Origin: Mariprofundus aestuarium
GTDB lineage: Bacteria; Pseudomonadota; Zetaproteobacteria; Mariprofundales; Mariprofundaceae
Reading direction: 5' to 3'
Length of the DNA: 64,000 nt
NCBI RefSeq assembly: GCF_002795805.1
Contig: NZ_CP018799.1
Location: 124,001-188,000 of the forward strand
The position numbers and the translations under genes were made by a program. Shown here one piece after another: positions 48,277 to 56,679 of the stretch. Within the stretch, counting starts at the first letter, position 1. Each line of letters starts with the position of its first letter. The notes beneath the pieces were generated by a model. That model was not told the origin of the DNA, made no database searches, and saw only the letters and a program-made list of their open reading frames with translations.

Positions 48277-49425
48277 TCATTCCTTATGAAAACGTTCTTC
48301 CGGAAGCGCATATATCACTGCCCCGGTTCCGCACCAGGCATGCAACCTGAATAGCACCCTGTAACGCTCAAGGTTTTCAAAAAACCACATCGGCAACTTC
48401 CACAACCCGAGACGATTATGATAGGCCGTGGCCGCAATCAAAGGGCGATGCGTGGAAATCACCTGCAACGCTCCCTGCAGAGCAGCCAGTTCGCCACCCT
48501 CAAGATGAAGCTTGAGGTAGGTAACAGGGTCGGAACAGAGCGTATCGAGTGTTTTCACATCCATCATGTCGCCGCCACGCGGGTCAAGTTGAGAGGCATA
48601 ACCAAGACCGGAAAAGAATTCCGCCCGCCCGGCAGTTGCACCTACAGCACAGTGCAGCACCGACATATCGGGGTACTGCGCAGCAACGGTAAGGCACGCG
48701 CCATGATTGTCTGCGTCAGCCTCGATCATGGTTACCTTTCGGTAGCGTCCTTTAACATGGCTAACAAACTGTTGCGTCACTTCGCCAAGATGCGCCCCTA
48801 CATCAACCAGTCGTTCACTGCTGTGCATCAGCGCCAGAAGTTCGGGGATAAAATAGCGATCCTCCGTCGTTACCTCGGCGCCATTAAAATGCCACTCCTG
48901 CCGCAATGCATGCCAGGCGATAAACTGCAGATGATGCGCTCGCGAACGATCATCATGCCATAGCCCAAGCACCTTTCCGATGCTTGCGGCATCCCCATCG
49001 AGGGAGCCTGTAAACCAGCCGTTCCCCAACGGATGGCGATCCCTGTATGCCTCGATAATATCATAGACAGGGGTAATATCCGTCCACCCTTTCCGCTTTA
49101 ATCCGGCAGCAATGGGCATATAGGCCGATGTCGCAATGCATATGGCCAGGATCGCTTCTTGTCGAACCTGTTTCGGCACATCGTCTATAGCCAGTAGTCT
49201 GACTCCCTGCCAGCAGGGGTCGCTGCGATGAGCGGCAGCATTTGCATCGACTACCATCGATACGGGCACCCCGATCCTGTCGAAATAGGCTTTGGCCATT
49301 TTTCCCAGATTGCCTGCGCCATACAGTACCAGTGGCCGATCGACTGCTCTGGGGGTGACGACCGGAGGTGTTCGGACTAGCTCATGCAACAGCGCTATAG
49401 CCTCTTCTCGATCAGGTAGCTGCAC
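48277..49425 (-). CDS. FkbM-family methyltransferase, N-terminal Rossmann-like module, altered active site
   Basis: 382 residues. The N-terminus has PLVLYGAGNLGKMAKAYFDRIGVPVSMVVDANA, like the second FkbM gene (44955-46067). The FkbM domain has LVDVGAHLGEVTQQF and the IEADADN strand. The motif usually reading K-x-D-x-EG-x-E is YLKLHLEGGELAAL here, with His for Asp, so activity is uncertain. It lies four bases before the radical SAM gene and two bases after the glycosyltransferase. Confidence 0.82.
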   Translation of the reverse strand: MQLPDREEAIALLHELVRTPPVVTPRAVDRPLVLYGAGNLGKMAKAYFDRIGVPVSMVVDANAAAHRSDPCWQGVRLLAIDDVPKQVRQEAILAICIATSAYMPIAAGLKRKGWTDITPVYDIIEAYRDRHPLGNGWFTGSLDGDAASIGKVLGLWHDDRSRAHHLQFIAWHALRQEWHFNGAEVTTEDRYFIPELLALMHSSERLVDVGAHLGEVTQQFVSHVKGRYRKVTMIEADADNHGACLTVAAQYPDMSVLHCAVGATAGRAEFFSGLGYASQLDPRGGDMMDVKTLDTLCSDPVTYLKLHLEGGELAALQGALQVISTHRPLIAATAYHNRLGLWKLPMWFFENLERYRVLFRLHAWCGTGAVIYALPEERFHKE

Positions 49426-49427
49426 TG

Positions 49428-50711
49428 TTATCTCATCCTCTCAAGGCGATCACGCCACTTAAGCAGCAGCGCATCTTTAGGGAACGCGCCTGCAAAGTGG
49501 TACACGCTTCCCTTGCTCTGCTCATACATGGCATCACGCAGGTAATCCTGCGGCATATTCACACTGCCATCATCAGAGAAGCGGAGTGGCGCCCCCACAA
49601 AGGCGCGGAACCATTCTGACGGCCTCTCCCCGAAGACCTGAGCATAGTCGAATCTGCACTTTGCCAGCGCCATAACATCCGCGTATAGCAGTTCAAACTG
49701 CGCAATCATCCGCGCATAGGTAAACTGATTGCGTACAAAAGCGGCTGCCCTGCGCCCCATCTCGATACGCTGCTGTTCATGATCGCGCAGCCACTTGACC
49801 CTCGCTGCCAGCGATTCACTGTCGGTAACGACAAAGCCGGTAACGCCATCCTCTACAATCTCTCTCTCACAGCGGTTGCCCATCACGATTGGAACAACCT
49901 GCATTGCCATCGCCTCCAGCAATGCGATCTCAGCAGTACCATAATGGGTCGGATTGAGTAGGTAGACCAGAATATCCAGTTCGGCCAACTCCGCCATCAC
50001 ATTGGTCGTATAACCGGCGAAGTCGAGCATGCCGGGCCGTCCGACATCGGCGCACTGCCGCTCCAGCGATGCGCGGTTTGATTCGTCTCCAATCATGCGT
50101 ACCGACAAGGTCGAATCGGCAATAGCGCTCAGCAGAGCAACATAATCCGGATGCAGTTTGCTGAAATTGAGACTGCCCACATAACCCGCACGCAAGCTTG
50201 ATCGCTGATCTCGGTTGCGTAACGGCAACCGTTCCATACCACCTGCACTGGAGATTATTGCCAGGCGTTCACGTTGCACTGTATCCATGGTCTGTACATT
50301 GGCTGCCTGCAATGAACATGCAGAGGTAAATACAAAGCGATGGCAGGTAGCGAAGAGCGCATCCGGAAGCGCCGGAAAATGGAGGCCGGAGCTGTGACAC
50401 CAGATCACCATCCGAAGTGGCGGTATTTCCAACTCGCAGATTGCGCGGATCAGGGACGGGTGATTCCAGAACTCCAGCTGTACGATATCTGCATCCGCGA
50501 TCATGCACTGCAGTGCGGCATCATCCGGAGCGATGGTAACCTCGCAGCCCGCCTGCTCCAGCGAATCGATAAACTGGCGTTTCTCTGGCTGCTCCAGGCA
50601 GACGAGCCGATGCCTCCAATTGGGGCTGTCCCCGGCAGCAGTGAGCAAGCCGGACAGGGCGCGGCCGACGCCGCCTCCCAAGTGCGGCGTTATATGCAAT
50701 ACCTGCTTCAT
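49428..50711 (-). CDS. GT4-family glycosyltransferase
   Basis: 427 residues. The N-terminus has HITPHLGGGVGRALSGLL, a Rossmann glycosyltransferase start, and the C-terminal half has the GT4 signature region (GTAEIALLEAMAMQVVPIVMGN, EIVEDGVTGFVV). It is expected to transfer a nucleotide-activated sugar; donor and acceptor unknown. The start overlaps the upstream radical SAM stop as ATGA. It is the only clear glycosyltransferase in this operon. Confidence 0.85.
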   Translation of the reverse strand: MKQVLHITPHLGGGVGRALSGLLTAAGDSPNWRHRLVCLEQPEKRQFIDSLEQAGCEVTIAPDDAALQCMIADADIVQLEFWNHPSLIRAICELEIPPLRMVIWCHSSGLHFPALPDALFATCHRFVFTSACSLQAANVQTMDTVQRERLAIISSAGGMERLPLRNRDQRSSLRAGYVGSLNFSKLHPDYVALLSAIADSTLSVRMIGDESNRASLERQCADVGRPGMLDFAGYTTNVMAELAELDILVYLLNPTHYGTAEIALLEAMAMQVVPIVMGNRCEREIVEDGVTGFVVTDSESLAARVKWLRDHEQQRIEMGRRAAAFVRNQFTYARMIAQFELLYADVMALAKCRFDYAQVFGERPSEWFRAFVGAPLRFSDDGSVNMPQDYLRDAMYEQSKGSVYHFAGAFPKDALLLKWRDRLERMR

Positions 50712-51784
50712 GAGGCGGCGTACTTAACCGCATTTACCGCACCTCCGGGCGGCTGCCCATCGATATTTTCAGCTGCAAATTGCAGTAACTTTGGCAGCAA
50801 CTCAGCGCGATGGGCATCGATATTGTCAGGCAGGCAGTGTGTGAGCTGTCCGCATTGGCTGCATACGCCGTTTTCGCAACGTCGACCTTCCAAATGCTGT
50901 CTGCGCAGTGCGTTCAGCGCACCGGAGTTCCAGATCTCTTGCAGTGTCTGTTTGTTGGCATCGCCAATAAGCAACTTGCGCCCCCAGTCGAGGAAACAGG
51001 AGCTGACCAGGCCATCAGCATTGACCGACATCGAGTAGAAGATGTAGGGGCAGGTGTCGGTCGGCGTCACCGGTTGCTGATAGATGCCCTCTTTAATGGT
51101 CACGCCGGTGAAGGACTCAACGTCGAACTCAGGCCAGCAGGGGGCAAAGTTCTCGATAAATATACGATCGCAGTAGTCGCCGAAGAGGTCGTAGAACTCC
51201 AGCTTCTGCGCTTCAGAAATTAGCTCACCGGGAATCTTGATCGAGATTTCGCAATCTCCCTTGTTGGCGTAGAGCCACTGTACATTGCTCACAAAGGCAT
51301 CGAAATCGAAATCAAAACCGGTAAAGCGCTTGTACTGCTCGTTGTTCATGCCATCTACTGAGATGTTGATCTTGTCGAGCCCAGCTTCCAGAACCGGCCC
51401 CAATCGCTCCGGCGTCATCAGCGAACCGTTGGTGGTGGTATCGATATATCCGATCTGACCGCTGGCCTTGGCATAAGCAATCATCTGCGCCAGATTCTTG
51501 TTCAGGAATGGCTCACCGTCTTTATACATGCGCAGCACCTTGATCGGCTGAGCGAATCCGGTCAGTTCGTCGATTACCTTGCGAAACAGGTCGAATTTCA
51601 TCACACCCTGATAACGGCCCGTTGCATCGATCAAATCACGATGGCCGGTCGGGCAAAACGGACAATGGAAATTACAGGCGCTGGCCGGATCGACGAACAG
51701 CACGAACGGTGTTGCAAGCGGAATAACATCCTGCAGGGGGGTTCGGTCATCCAAATTGATGCGTGGCTTGATCGCCGCTTTCAT
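50708..51784 (-). CDS. Radical SAM/SPASM protein, glycan cluster (copy 2)
   Basis: 358 residues, a paralogue of the protein at 47244-48272: both open with MKA, then LQ-V-IPLATP, FVDP-SACNF-C-FCPTGH. The radical SAM motif CNFHCPFC is intact, and the C-terminal SPASM cysteines (CPYIFYSMSVNADGLVSSC, CSQCGQLTHC) are present. Finding two such paralogues in one sugar operon suggests two related but distinct steps. Twenty-eight bases separate it from the epimerase gene. Confidence 0.86.
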   Translation of the reverse strand: MKAAIKPRINLDDRTPLQDVIPLATPFVLFVDPASACNFHCPFCPTGHRDLIDATGRYQGVMKFDLFRKVIDELTGFAQPIKVLRMYKDGEPFLNKNLAQMIAYAKASGQIGYIDTTTNGSLMTPERLGPVLEAGLDKINISVDGMNNEQYKRFTGFDFDFDAFVSNVQWLYANKGDCEISIKIPGELISEAQKLEFYDLFGDYCDRIFIENFAPCWPEFDVESFTGVTIKEGIYQQPVTPTDTCPYIFYSMSVNADGLVSSCFLDWGRKLLIGDANKQTLQEIWNSGALNALRRQHLEGRRCENGVCSQCGQLTHCLPDNIDAHRAELLPKLLQFAAENIDGQPPGGAVNAVKYAAS

Positions 51785-51812
51785 ATATGACTCCTTGGTA
51801 GCTCGGTTTCAT

Positions 51813-52679
51813 TCATACGACGAGGATACCCCTGTCCTCTAGCAAGCAGGACTCCAACTTCACCGTTGAACCCCAAAACTCCATCGGCTCGTAATCAGGA
51901 TAGGGATAATGACCCAGATTCAGCGCCATCTCGACACCTCGCTCGCGCAACCGGGCCTCAACCATGTCTCGGACCCTCACCGGCCTGCCGGAGCATACGT
52001 TAACAATCCCGAAATCAGCTCTCTTTTCAATAAGTTGCGACAGAATAAAAGCGACTTTCTCAACCGGAAGATAGTCACGTAACTGCTCACCTCCGGACAT
52101 ATCGAATGTGCTCTCGCCCCGCACAATTGCACGGTCAAGCTGAGCCAGTAGACTGTTAGGGCTCTGGCCCTCGCCAAAGAGGTAGAAGAGCCGTGCCCAA
52201 ATCAGCTGAAACGGCATTTTTTGCTGAAGCTGCTGCAAAAAATGCCGTAACATATCCTTAGCCAGCGGATAGGCCAGTTGTGGATCGCTCGGCATTGACT
52301 CATCCAGACAGCCTTCACGCATGCCATATTCTAGGCAAGTTCCGCTTACCAGCACATGCTTTAATCCCTGCTCGACCAGTGCCTTGATAAAGCGGTAGTC
52401 GGCCTGAAGGTTGATTTCGTAATGGAACTGTTCCCGGTAGTTCGGCAAGCCACTCCAGGCTAGGTGTGCCAATGCCTCGGGCTCTCCCAGTTCGGCAATT
52501 GCCGGAAGCTGGAGGTTATGAATATCGTATCGCACAAATCGTACATCATCACGCCACGGCATCGACTCAATTCGAACAGGATCGCGGCCCAGTACGATCA
52601 CTTCATGGCCACGCTCCAATAACTGGGACACCAGATGGCGACCGATGAATCCCGATCCACCCGTTACCAGTATCTTCAC
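51813..52679 (-). CDS. NAD-dependent sugar epimerase/reductase (extended SDR)
   Basis: 288 residues with the Rossmann start MKILVTGGSGFIGRHLVSQL and an SDR catalytic YPLAK. It resembles sugar 4-epimerases and 4-ketoreductases. With rfbF, rfbG, the 3,5-epimerase and the C-methyltransferase upstream, a 4-ketoreductase completing a CDP-6-deoxy sugar is the best inference. It overlaps the C-methyltransferase stop as ATGA. Confidence 0.85.
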   Translation of the reverse strand: MKILVTGGSGFIGRHLVSQLLERGHEVIVLGRDPVRIESMPWRDDVRFVRYDIHNLQLPAIAELGEPEALAHLAWSGLPNYREQFHYEINLQADYRFIKALVEQGLKHVLVSGTCLEYGMREGCLDESMPSDPQLAYPLAKDMLRHFLQQLQQKMPFQLIWARLFYLFGEGQSPNSLLAQLDRAIVRGESTFDMSGGEQLRDYLPVEKVAFILSQLIEKRADFGIVNVCSGRPVRVRDMVEARLRERGVEMALNLGHYPYPDYEPMEFWGSTVKLESCLLEDRGILVV

Positions 52680-53902
52680 GCAAAAATCTCCAACTCCGGC
52701 ACCGCCACCACGAAGCGGCCTCCCCAGGCAGTGATCTGCCGCTGATGGTTTGTGATCTCGTCACGGATATTCCAAGGTAGAATCAGCAGATAGTCGGGGC
52801 GCGCCTCGGCGATGTGATCTGGATGCAAAATGGGAATATGGCTGCCGGGCATAAACTTTCCCTGCTTGGAGGGTGCGGCATCGCAGACGAACGGTAATTG
52901 CTTGGTCGTTACGCCGGCAAAGTTCAGCAGCGTATTTCCCTTGGCTGCTGCGCCATAAGCCGCGACCAACTTGCCGGCCACTTTCTGCTTCTGAAGAAAG
53001 CTGAGCAGGTCGGCTCTGATCTTCTCAACCCTTGGCTGCATGGCGCGATAGGTGTCCATATCCTGTAATCCAGCCTTGCGCTCATCATCAAGCAAGTTGC
53101 TCACGACACCCGTCACGCTATGGGATGAGTCGGAATGCGATGCATAAACCCTGAGGCTGCCGCCATGCGTCGGAAGTTGTTCCACGTCGTAGGCTTTTAG
53201 CCCAGCAGATTCCAAAATGCTGATCACCGCGTAGAGTGAGAGATAGGAGTAGTGTTCATGATAAACGGTATCGAACTGGTTAAGTTCTACCAGGTTTTTA
53301 AGGTGTGGAAACTCCAGCGTAATCGTACCTTCGGGTTTGAGCAATCGCGTCATGCCGCGCGTGAAATCGTTGATGTCGGGCACGTGTGCGAAGACATTGT
53401 TGCCGATAATCAGGTCTGCGCGTTTTCCGGCCTCGCATAACTCATCGGCCAGCACTTCGCCAAAAAATTGGCGCACTACTGGCACCCCTAGTTTTTCGGC
53501 GGCATCGGCGGTGCTGTCGGTCGGCTCGATGCCCAGGCACGGAATGCCTGCAGCCACGAAGTTTTTCAGCAAATAACCATCGTTGGAGGCAATCTCAACC
53601 ACCATTGAATCTGCGTCCAGCATCAGGCGCTCGCTAATCATCTGATAATAGTCCGAAGCATGTTTTAACCAACTCTCGGAGACCGATGAAAAATAGGCGT
53701 AATCGCTGGTGAATAGTTCGTCGCAATGGGAAAAATCTTCAGCCTGCACCAGCCAGCAATGATCGCAGACATAGACGCGCAGAGGATAGACAGGTTCAGC
53801 AACCTGCAGTTGCGCAGAACTCAAATAGGCATTGGAGGGGGGCATGTTGCCTAGGTCGAGAAACAGGTGCTCAAGCAGTACGCCACAGTGCCTGCAGTTC
53901 AA
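52676..53902 (-). CDS. NDP-hexose C-methyltransferase (TylCIII/NovU-like)
   Basis: 408 residues. An N-terminal zinc-binding part (CRHCGVLLEHLFLDLGNMPPSNAYL, CDHCWLVQ) is followed by the SAM domain (VVEIASNDGYLLKNF) and the C-terminal domain (AAYGAAAKGNTLLNFAG, then FVCDAAPSKQGKFMPGSHIPI). This is the build of sugar C3-methyltransferases acting on 4-keto-6-deoxyhexoses. It follows a CDP-glucose 4,6-dehydratase and a 3,5-epimerase, so a CDP-3-C-methyl-6-deoxyhexose is a reasonable prediction. It overlaps neighbours at both ends. Confidence 0.9.
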   Translation of the reverse strand: MNCRHCGVLLEHLFLDLGNMPPSNAYLSSAQLQVAEPVYPLRVYVCDHCWLVQAEDFSHCDELFTSDYAYFSSVSESWLKHASDYYQMISERLMLDADSMVVEIASNDGYLLKNFVAAGIPCLGIEPTDSTADAAEKLGVPVVRQFFGEVLADELCEAGKRADLIIGNNVFAHVPDINDFTRGMTRLLKPEGTITLEFPHLKNLVELNQFDTVYHEHYSYLSLYAVISILESAGLKAYDVEQLPTHGGSLRVYASHSDSSHSVTGVVSNLLDDERKAGLQDMDTYRAMQPRVEKIRADLLSFLQKQKVAGKLVAAYGAAAKGNTLLNFAGVTTKQLPFVCDAAPSKQGKFMPGSHIPILHPDHIAEARPDYLLILPWNIRDEITNHQRQITAWGGRFVVAVPELEIFA

Positions 53903-54486
53903 GTGTCCAGCCCCTGAAAGTGTTCTGAAAGTAACGAGTGCGACTGATCCCGACTTGAGAGCTCAGACACAGGTAGTGGCCAATTTATAGAGAGTAACAG
54001 GTCATCATAGCGAAGCCCCCCCTCTGCATCAGGTGCATATGCTGCCGTATGCAGATAAAGCAGCTCAGAGTCTGCTTCCAAGATCTGGAATCCGTGAGCA
54101 CACCCTTCCGGGATGATCATCATCTCATTGTTCTCCACGCTTAATTCCTGGGCATGATAATGAAGAAAGGTAGGCGAACCTCTGCGCAGGTCTACAGCCA
54201 CATCCCATACCCTGCCTTTCAGACAACGCACCATCTTCATCTCAGCATGTGGAGGGTGCTGATAGTGTAAGCCTCTAATCGCGCCAGGCTTGCAGGTCAG
54301 CGAACGGTTAATCTGAACAATTTTTCTTCCATCTAAAAGCGATGATAGCTCCTCTTCGCAAAACAGCCGGATAAAACTACCTCGTGGCTCTACTACAGGT
54401 TTACTCACTACAATATTTACGCCCTGAATTGCTGTCGGAATCACGTTCAAATCAACCAGCCCAGATGCAGCGGCTATGTTGTGCAT
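53899..54486 (-). CDS. dTDP-4-dehydrorhamnose 3,5-epimerase family protein
   Basis: 195 residues. RmlC cupin fold: GSFIRLFCEEE, NRSLTCKPGAIRGLHYQHP (catalytic His), EMKMVRCLKGRVWDVAVDLRRGSP. It inverts C3 and/or C5 of a 4-keto sugar. Because rfbF and rfbG precede it, the likely substrate is a CDP-4-keto-6-deoxyhexose and not dTDP-sugar. The start is 35 bases inside the rfbG gene. Confidence 0.92.
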   Translation of the reverse strand: MHNIAAASGLVDLNVIPTAIQGVNIVVSKPVVEPRGSFIRLFCEEELSSLLDGRKIVQINRSLTCKPGAIRGLHYQHPPHAEMKMVRCLKGRVWDVAVDLRRGSPTFLHYHAQELSVENNEMMIIPEGCAHGFQILEADSELLYLHTAAYAPDAEGGLRYDDLLLSINWPLPVSELSSRDQSHSLLSEHFQGLDT

Positions 54487-55528
54487 CCATTATGTATTTT
54501 TCCAGTTGCTGATGTGTACCAGTAAACTGGTCATTCAAATATGCGCGATACCACTCAGTGCATGCGCTGATCCCACTGATCAGATTCCAGACAGGTTTCC
54601 ACGCCAGTTGTTCTTTTGCCTTTGAGCTATCCAGGTGCAGAAGAGCAGCTTCATGAGGCTGCTTTTCACCATTCAGATGCCATTGCAGATCGGGCAACTC
54701 ATGTTTCATAAGCTGTAATATCTCGATCACCTGACTGTTCCCTTCCCTCTCTGGGCCAAAGTTCCAGGCTGAAGCTGCTTTTCTGTCGCCTTGCAGTAAT
54801 CTTTGACCAAGCAGCAGATAACCGGAAAGCGCATCAAGGACATGTTGCCAGGGTCGTGTTGCATGCGGAGAGCGAATTTCCAGCGAATCGCCAGTAGAGA
54901 TGGCCCGCACCAGATCGGGAATCAAACGACCTTCAGACCAGTCACCACCACCGATAACATTTCCCGCTCTCGCCGTTGCAAGAAGTGGCGCTCCGGGAAA
55001 ATCAAAGAATGATTTCCGAAAGCTTGCAGCCACCAGCTCTGAAGCAGCCTTTGATGCCGAATATGGGTCATGCCCTCCCAGCGCATCTTCTTCATGGTAA
55101 CCACGCGGCAAGTCTCTGTTTTCATAACATTTATCTGAAGTGACAATCACAATAGCTTTCACGCTGGGAACATGGCGACAGGCCTCCAGTAGATTGGCCG
55201 TTCCCTGTACATTCGTAGCCCAGGTTGTAAGCGGATCATTATAGGATTCCCGCACCAGCGGTTGAGCAGCCAGATGAAAAACAATCTCTGGTTGAGTGTC
55301 CGAAATGATTTTTTGTAGCGCAATTGCATCGCGGATATCTTCTATGTGCTCATCAATATCAAGCTGAAGCAGCTCCCAGTGATTGGGCGAACTGTCAGGA
55401 TTAAGTGCAATACCTGTCACCTTCGCACCCATTTGATCCAGCCACAGCGTCAGCCAACTGCCCTTGAATCCTGTATGCCCCGTCAAAAGAACTTTCCTGC
55501 CTCGATAGGCGTCATTAAAAAGCGCCAT
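54452..55528 (-). CDS. rfbG: CDP-glucose 4,6-dehydratase
   Basis: 358 residues. The N-terminal GHTGFKGSWLTLWL motif is typical of RfbG, and the catalytic YSASK lies in DPYSASKAASELVAASFR. It turns CDP-glucose into CDP-4-keto-6-deoxyglucose. I chose the ATG at 55528 (MALFNDAYRGRKVLLTGH); an in-frame start 13 codons upstream lies inside rfbF. It follows the rfbF stop by two bases. Confidence 0.94.
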   Translation of the reverse strand: MALFNDAYRGRKVLLTGHTGFKGSWLTLWLDQMGAKVTGIALNPDSSPNHWELLQLDIDEHIEDIRDAIALQKIISDTQPEIVFHLAAQPLVRESYNDPLTTWATNVQGTANLLEACRHVPSVKAIVIVTSDKCYENRDLPRGYHEEDALGGHDPYSASKAASELVAASFRKSFFDFPGAPLLATARAGNVIGGGDWSEGRLIPDLVRAISTGDSLEIRSPHATRPWQHVLDALSGYLLLGQRLLQGDRKAASAWNFGPEREGNSQVIEILQLMKHELPDLQWHLNGEKQPHEAALLHLDSSKAKEQLAWKPVWNLISGISACTEWYRAYLNDQFTGTHQQLEKYIMDAQHSRCIWAG

Positions 55529-55530
55529 GG

Positions 55531-56301
55531 TTACCACACTTTCCAGGGCGGGTTGCCGGATTCCCATAGCTGCTCCAGACGCACCTTGTCCCTCAATGTA
55601 TCCATCGGCTGCCAGAAACCGTCATGTTTGAAAGCCGACAGCTCACCCTTGGCCGAAAGCTGCTCGAGCGGTTCCCTTTCCCAGACGGTGGCATCACCTT
55701 CGATAAGCTCTATAACCTTCGGCGATAGCACAAAGAATCCGCCATTCACCCAGCCACCATCACCCTTCGGCTTCTCATTGAATGCTTCGATTTTATTCCC
55801 ATTGAATTCCAGCGAGCCGAAACGGCCGGGTGGTTGAACAGCCGTTACCGTCGCCAGACGATTGTTCTGCTTATGAAACGCGATCAATTTCTCAATATCG
55901 ACACTGCACAGGCCATCACCATAGGTGAAACAGAATGGTTTATCAGGCGCAAGGTGAGGTGCTACCCTCTTGATTCGACCTCCGGTTGAAGTCTCATCTC
56001 CAGTATCAATAAGTGTCACTTTCCAGGGTTCTACAGTATTCTGATGCACTTGCATGGAATTGTTTTCCATATCAAATGTTACATCCGACATATGCAGGTA
56101 ATAGTTGGCAAAGTACTCTTTGATCAAATAGCCTTTATAGCCTAGGCATATAATAAACTCATTGATTCCGTAAGCACTGTAGGTTTTCATGATATGCCAT
56201 AGAATCGGTTTGCCTCCAATCTCTAACATTGGCTTCGGTTTCAGGTGAGTCTCCTCACTGATCCGAGTCCCCAGTCCTCCAGCTAATATCACCGCCTGCA
56301 T
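55531..56301 (-). CDS. rfbF: Glucose-1-phosphate cytidylyltransferase
   Basis: 256 residues, starting MQAVILAGGLGTRISEETHL with the nucleotidyltransferase loop and KPKPMLEIGGKPILWHIMK. It makes CDP-glucose from glucose-1-phosphate and CTP. It is the first gene of the sugar operon. I chose the ATG at 56301, which has AGGGAAG upstream; an in-frame start five codons earlier has no better site. There is no rfbH homologue, so no 3,6-dideoxy sugar is expected. Confidence 0.95.
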   Translation of the reverse strand: MQAVILAGGLGTRISEETHLKPKPMLEIGGKPILWHIMKTYSAYGINEFIICLGYKGYLIKEYFANYYLHMSDVTFDMENNSMQVHQNTVEPWKVTLIDTGDETSTGGRIKRVAPHLAPDKPFCFTYGDGLCSVDIEKLIAFHKQNNRLATVTAVQPPGRFGSLEFNGNKIEAFNEKPKGDGGWVNGGFFVLSPKVIELIEGDATVWEREPLEQLSAKGELSAFKHDGFWQPMDTLRDKVRLEQLWESGNPPWKVW

Positions 56302-56679
56302 AAATACTTCCCTCACCGTTTAAGCTAACCTTTGCAAGGTTAGCATGGCCCCATCGTTTAAAACATTATCCTCTAAGCTAGCCATTATCAGTGATGAGTG
56401 ATGAGCAATTAAAATGCCAAACCTGGAAATAGGGTTTGACATGCCTCTTCAAGACACTGACGGGGCACGAGCACCTGCATGCATTTTCTTCCTGCTTCAC
56501 TGACTCCTGTTCAGAATCGACCCTGAACATTGTTGCGCATCTCAATTGTGACGATTCTGAATTGGGGCCTACAGGGACTTGATCGTCTCGATAGAGGCGG
56601 TGAATAGGGAATGATTGCATAAAACAGGCTGATGGATTCGAATCCGCCATATGAAAACTGAACACATGATGGCCAGATA
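56302..56679. other. 378-base divergent gap between rfbF and the fetB-like gene
   Basis: Apart from the inverted repeat at 56324-56344 I find no gene. A 95-codon minus-strand open frame at 56378-56665 has no ribosome site or recognisable content. Promoters for both flanking genes are expected here, but I cannot place them with confidence. Confidence 0.6.
56324..56344. promoter_or_regulatory. Perfect inverted repeat upstream of rfbF
   Basis: Arms GCTAACCTT (56324-56332) and AAGGTTAGC (56336-56344) around TGC. It lies about 23 bases before the rfbF ATG. It could be an operator, a leader hairpin, or a terminator without a T-tract. I cannot tell which. Confidence 0.5.

Noticed and set aside
56378-56665. 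95-codon minus-strand open frame in the rfbF/fetB gap
   Set aside because: No ribosome site, no recognisable content and odd composition; probably chance.
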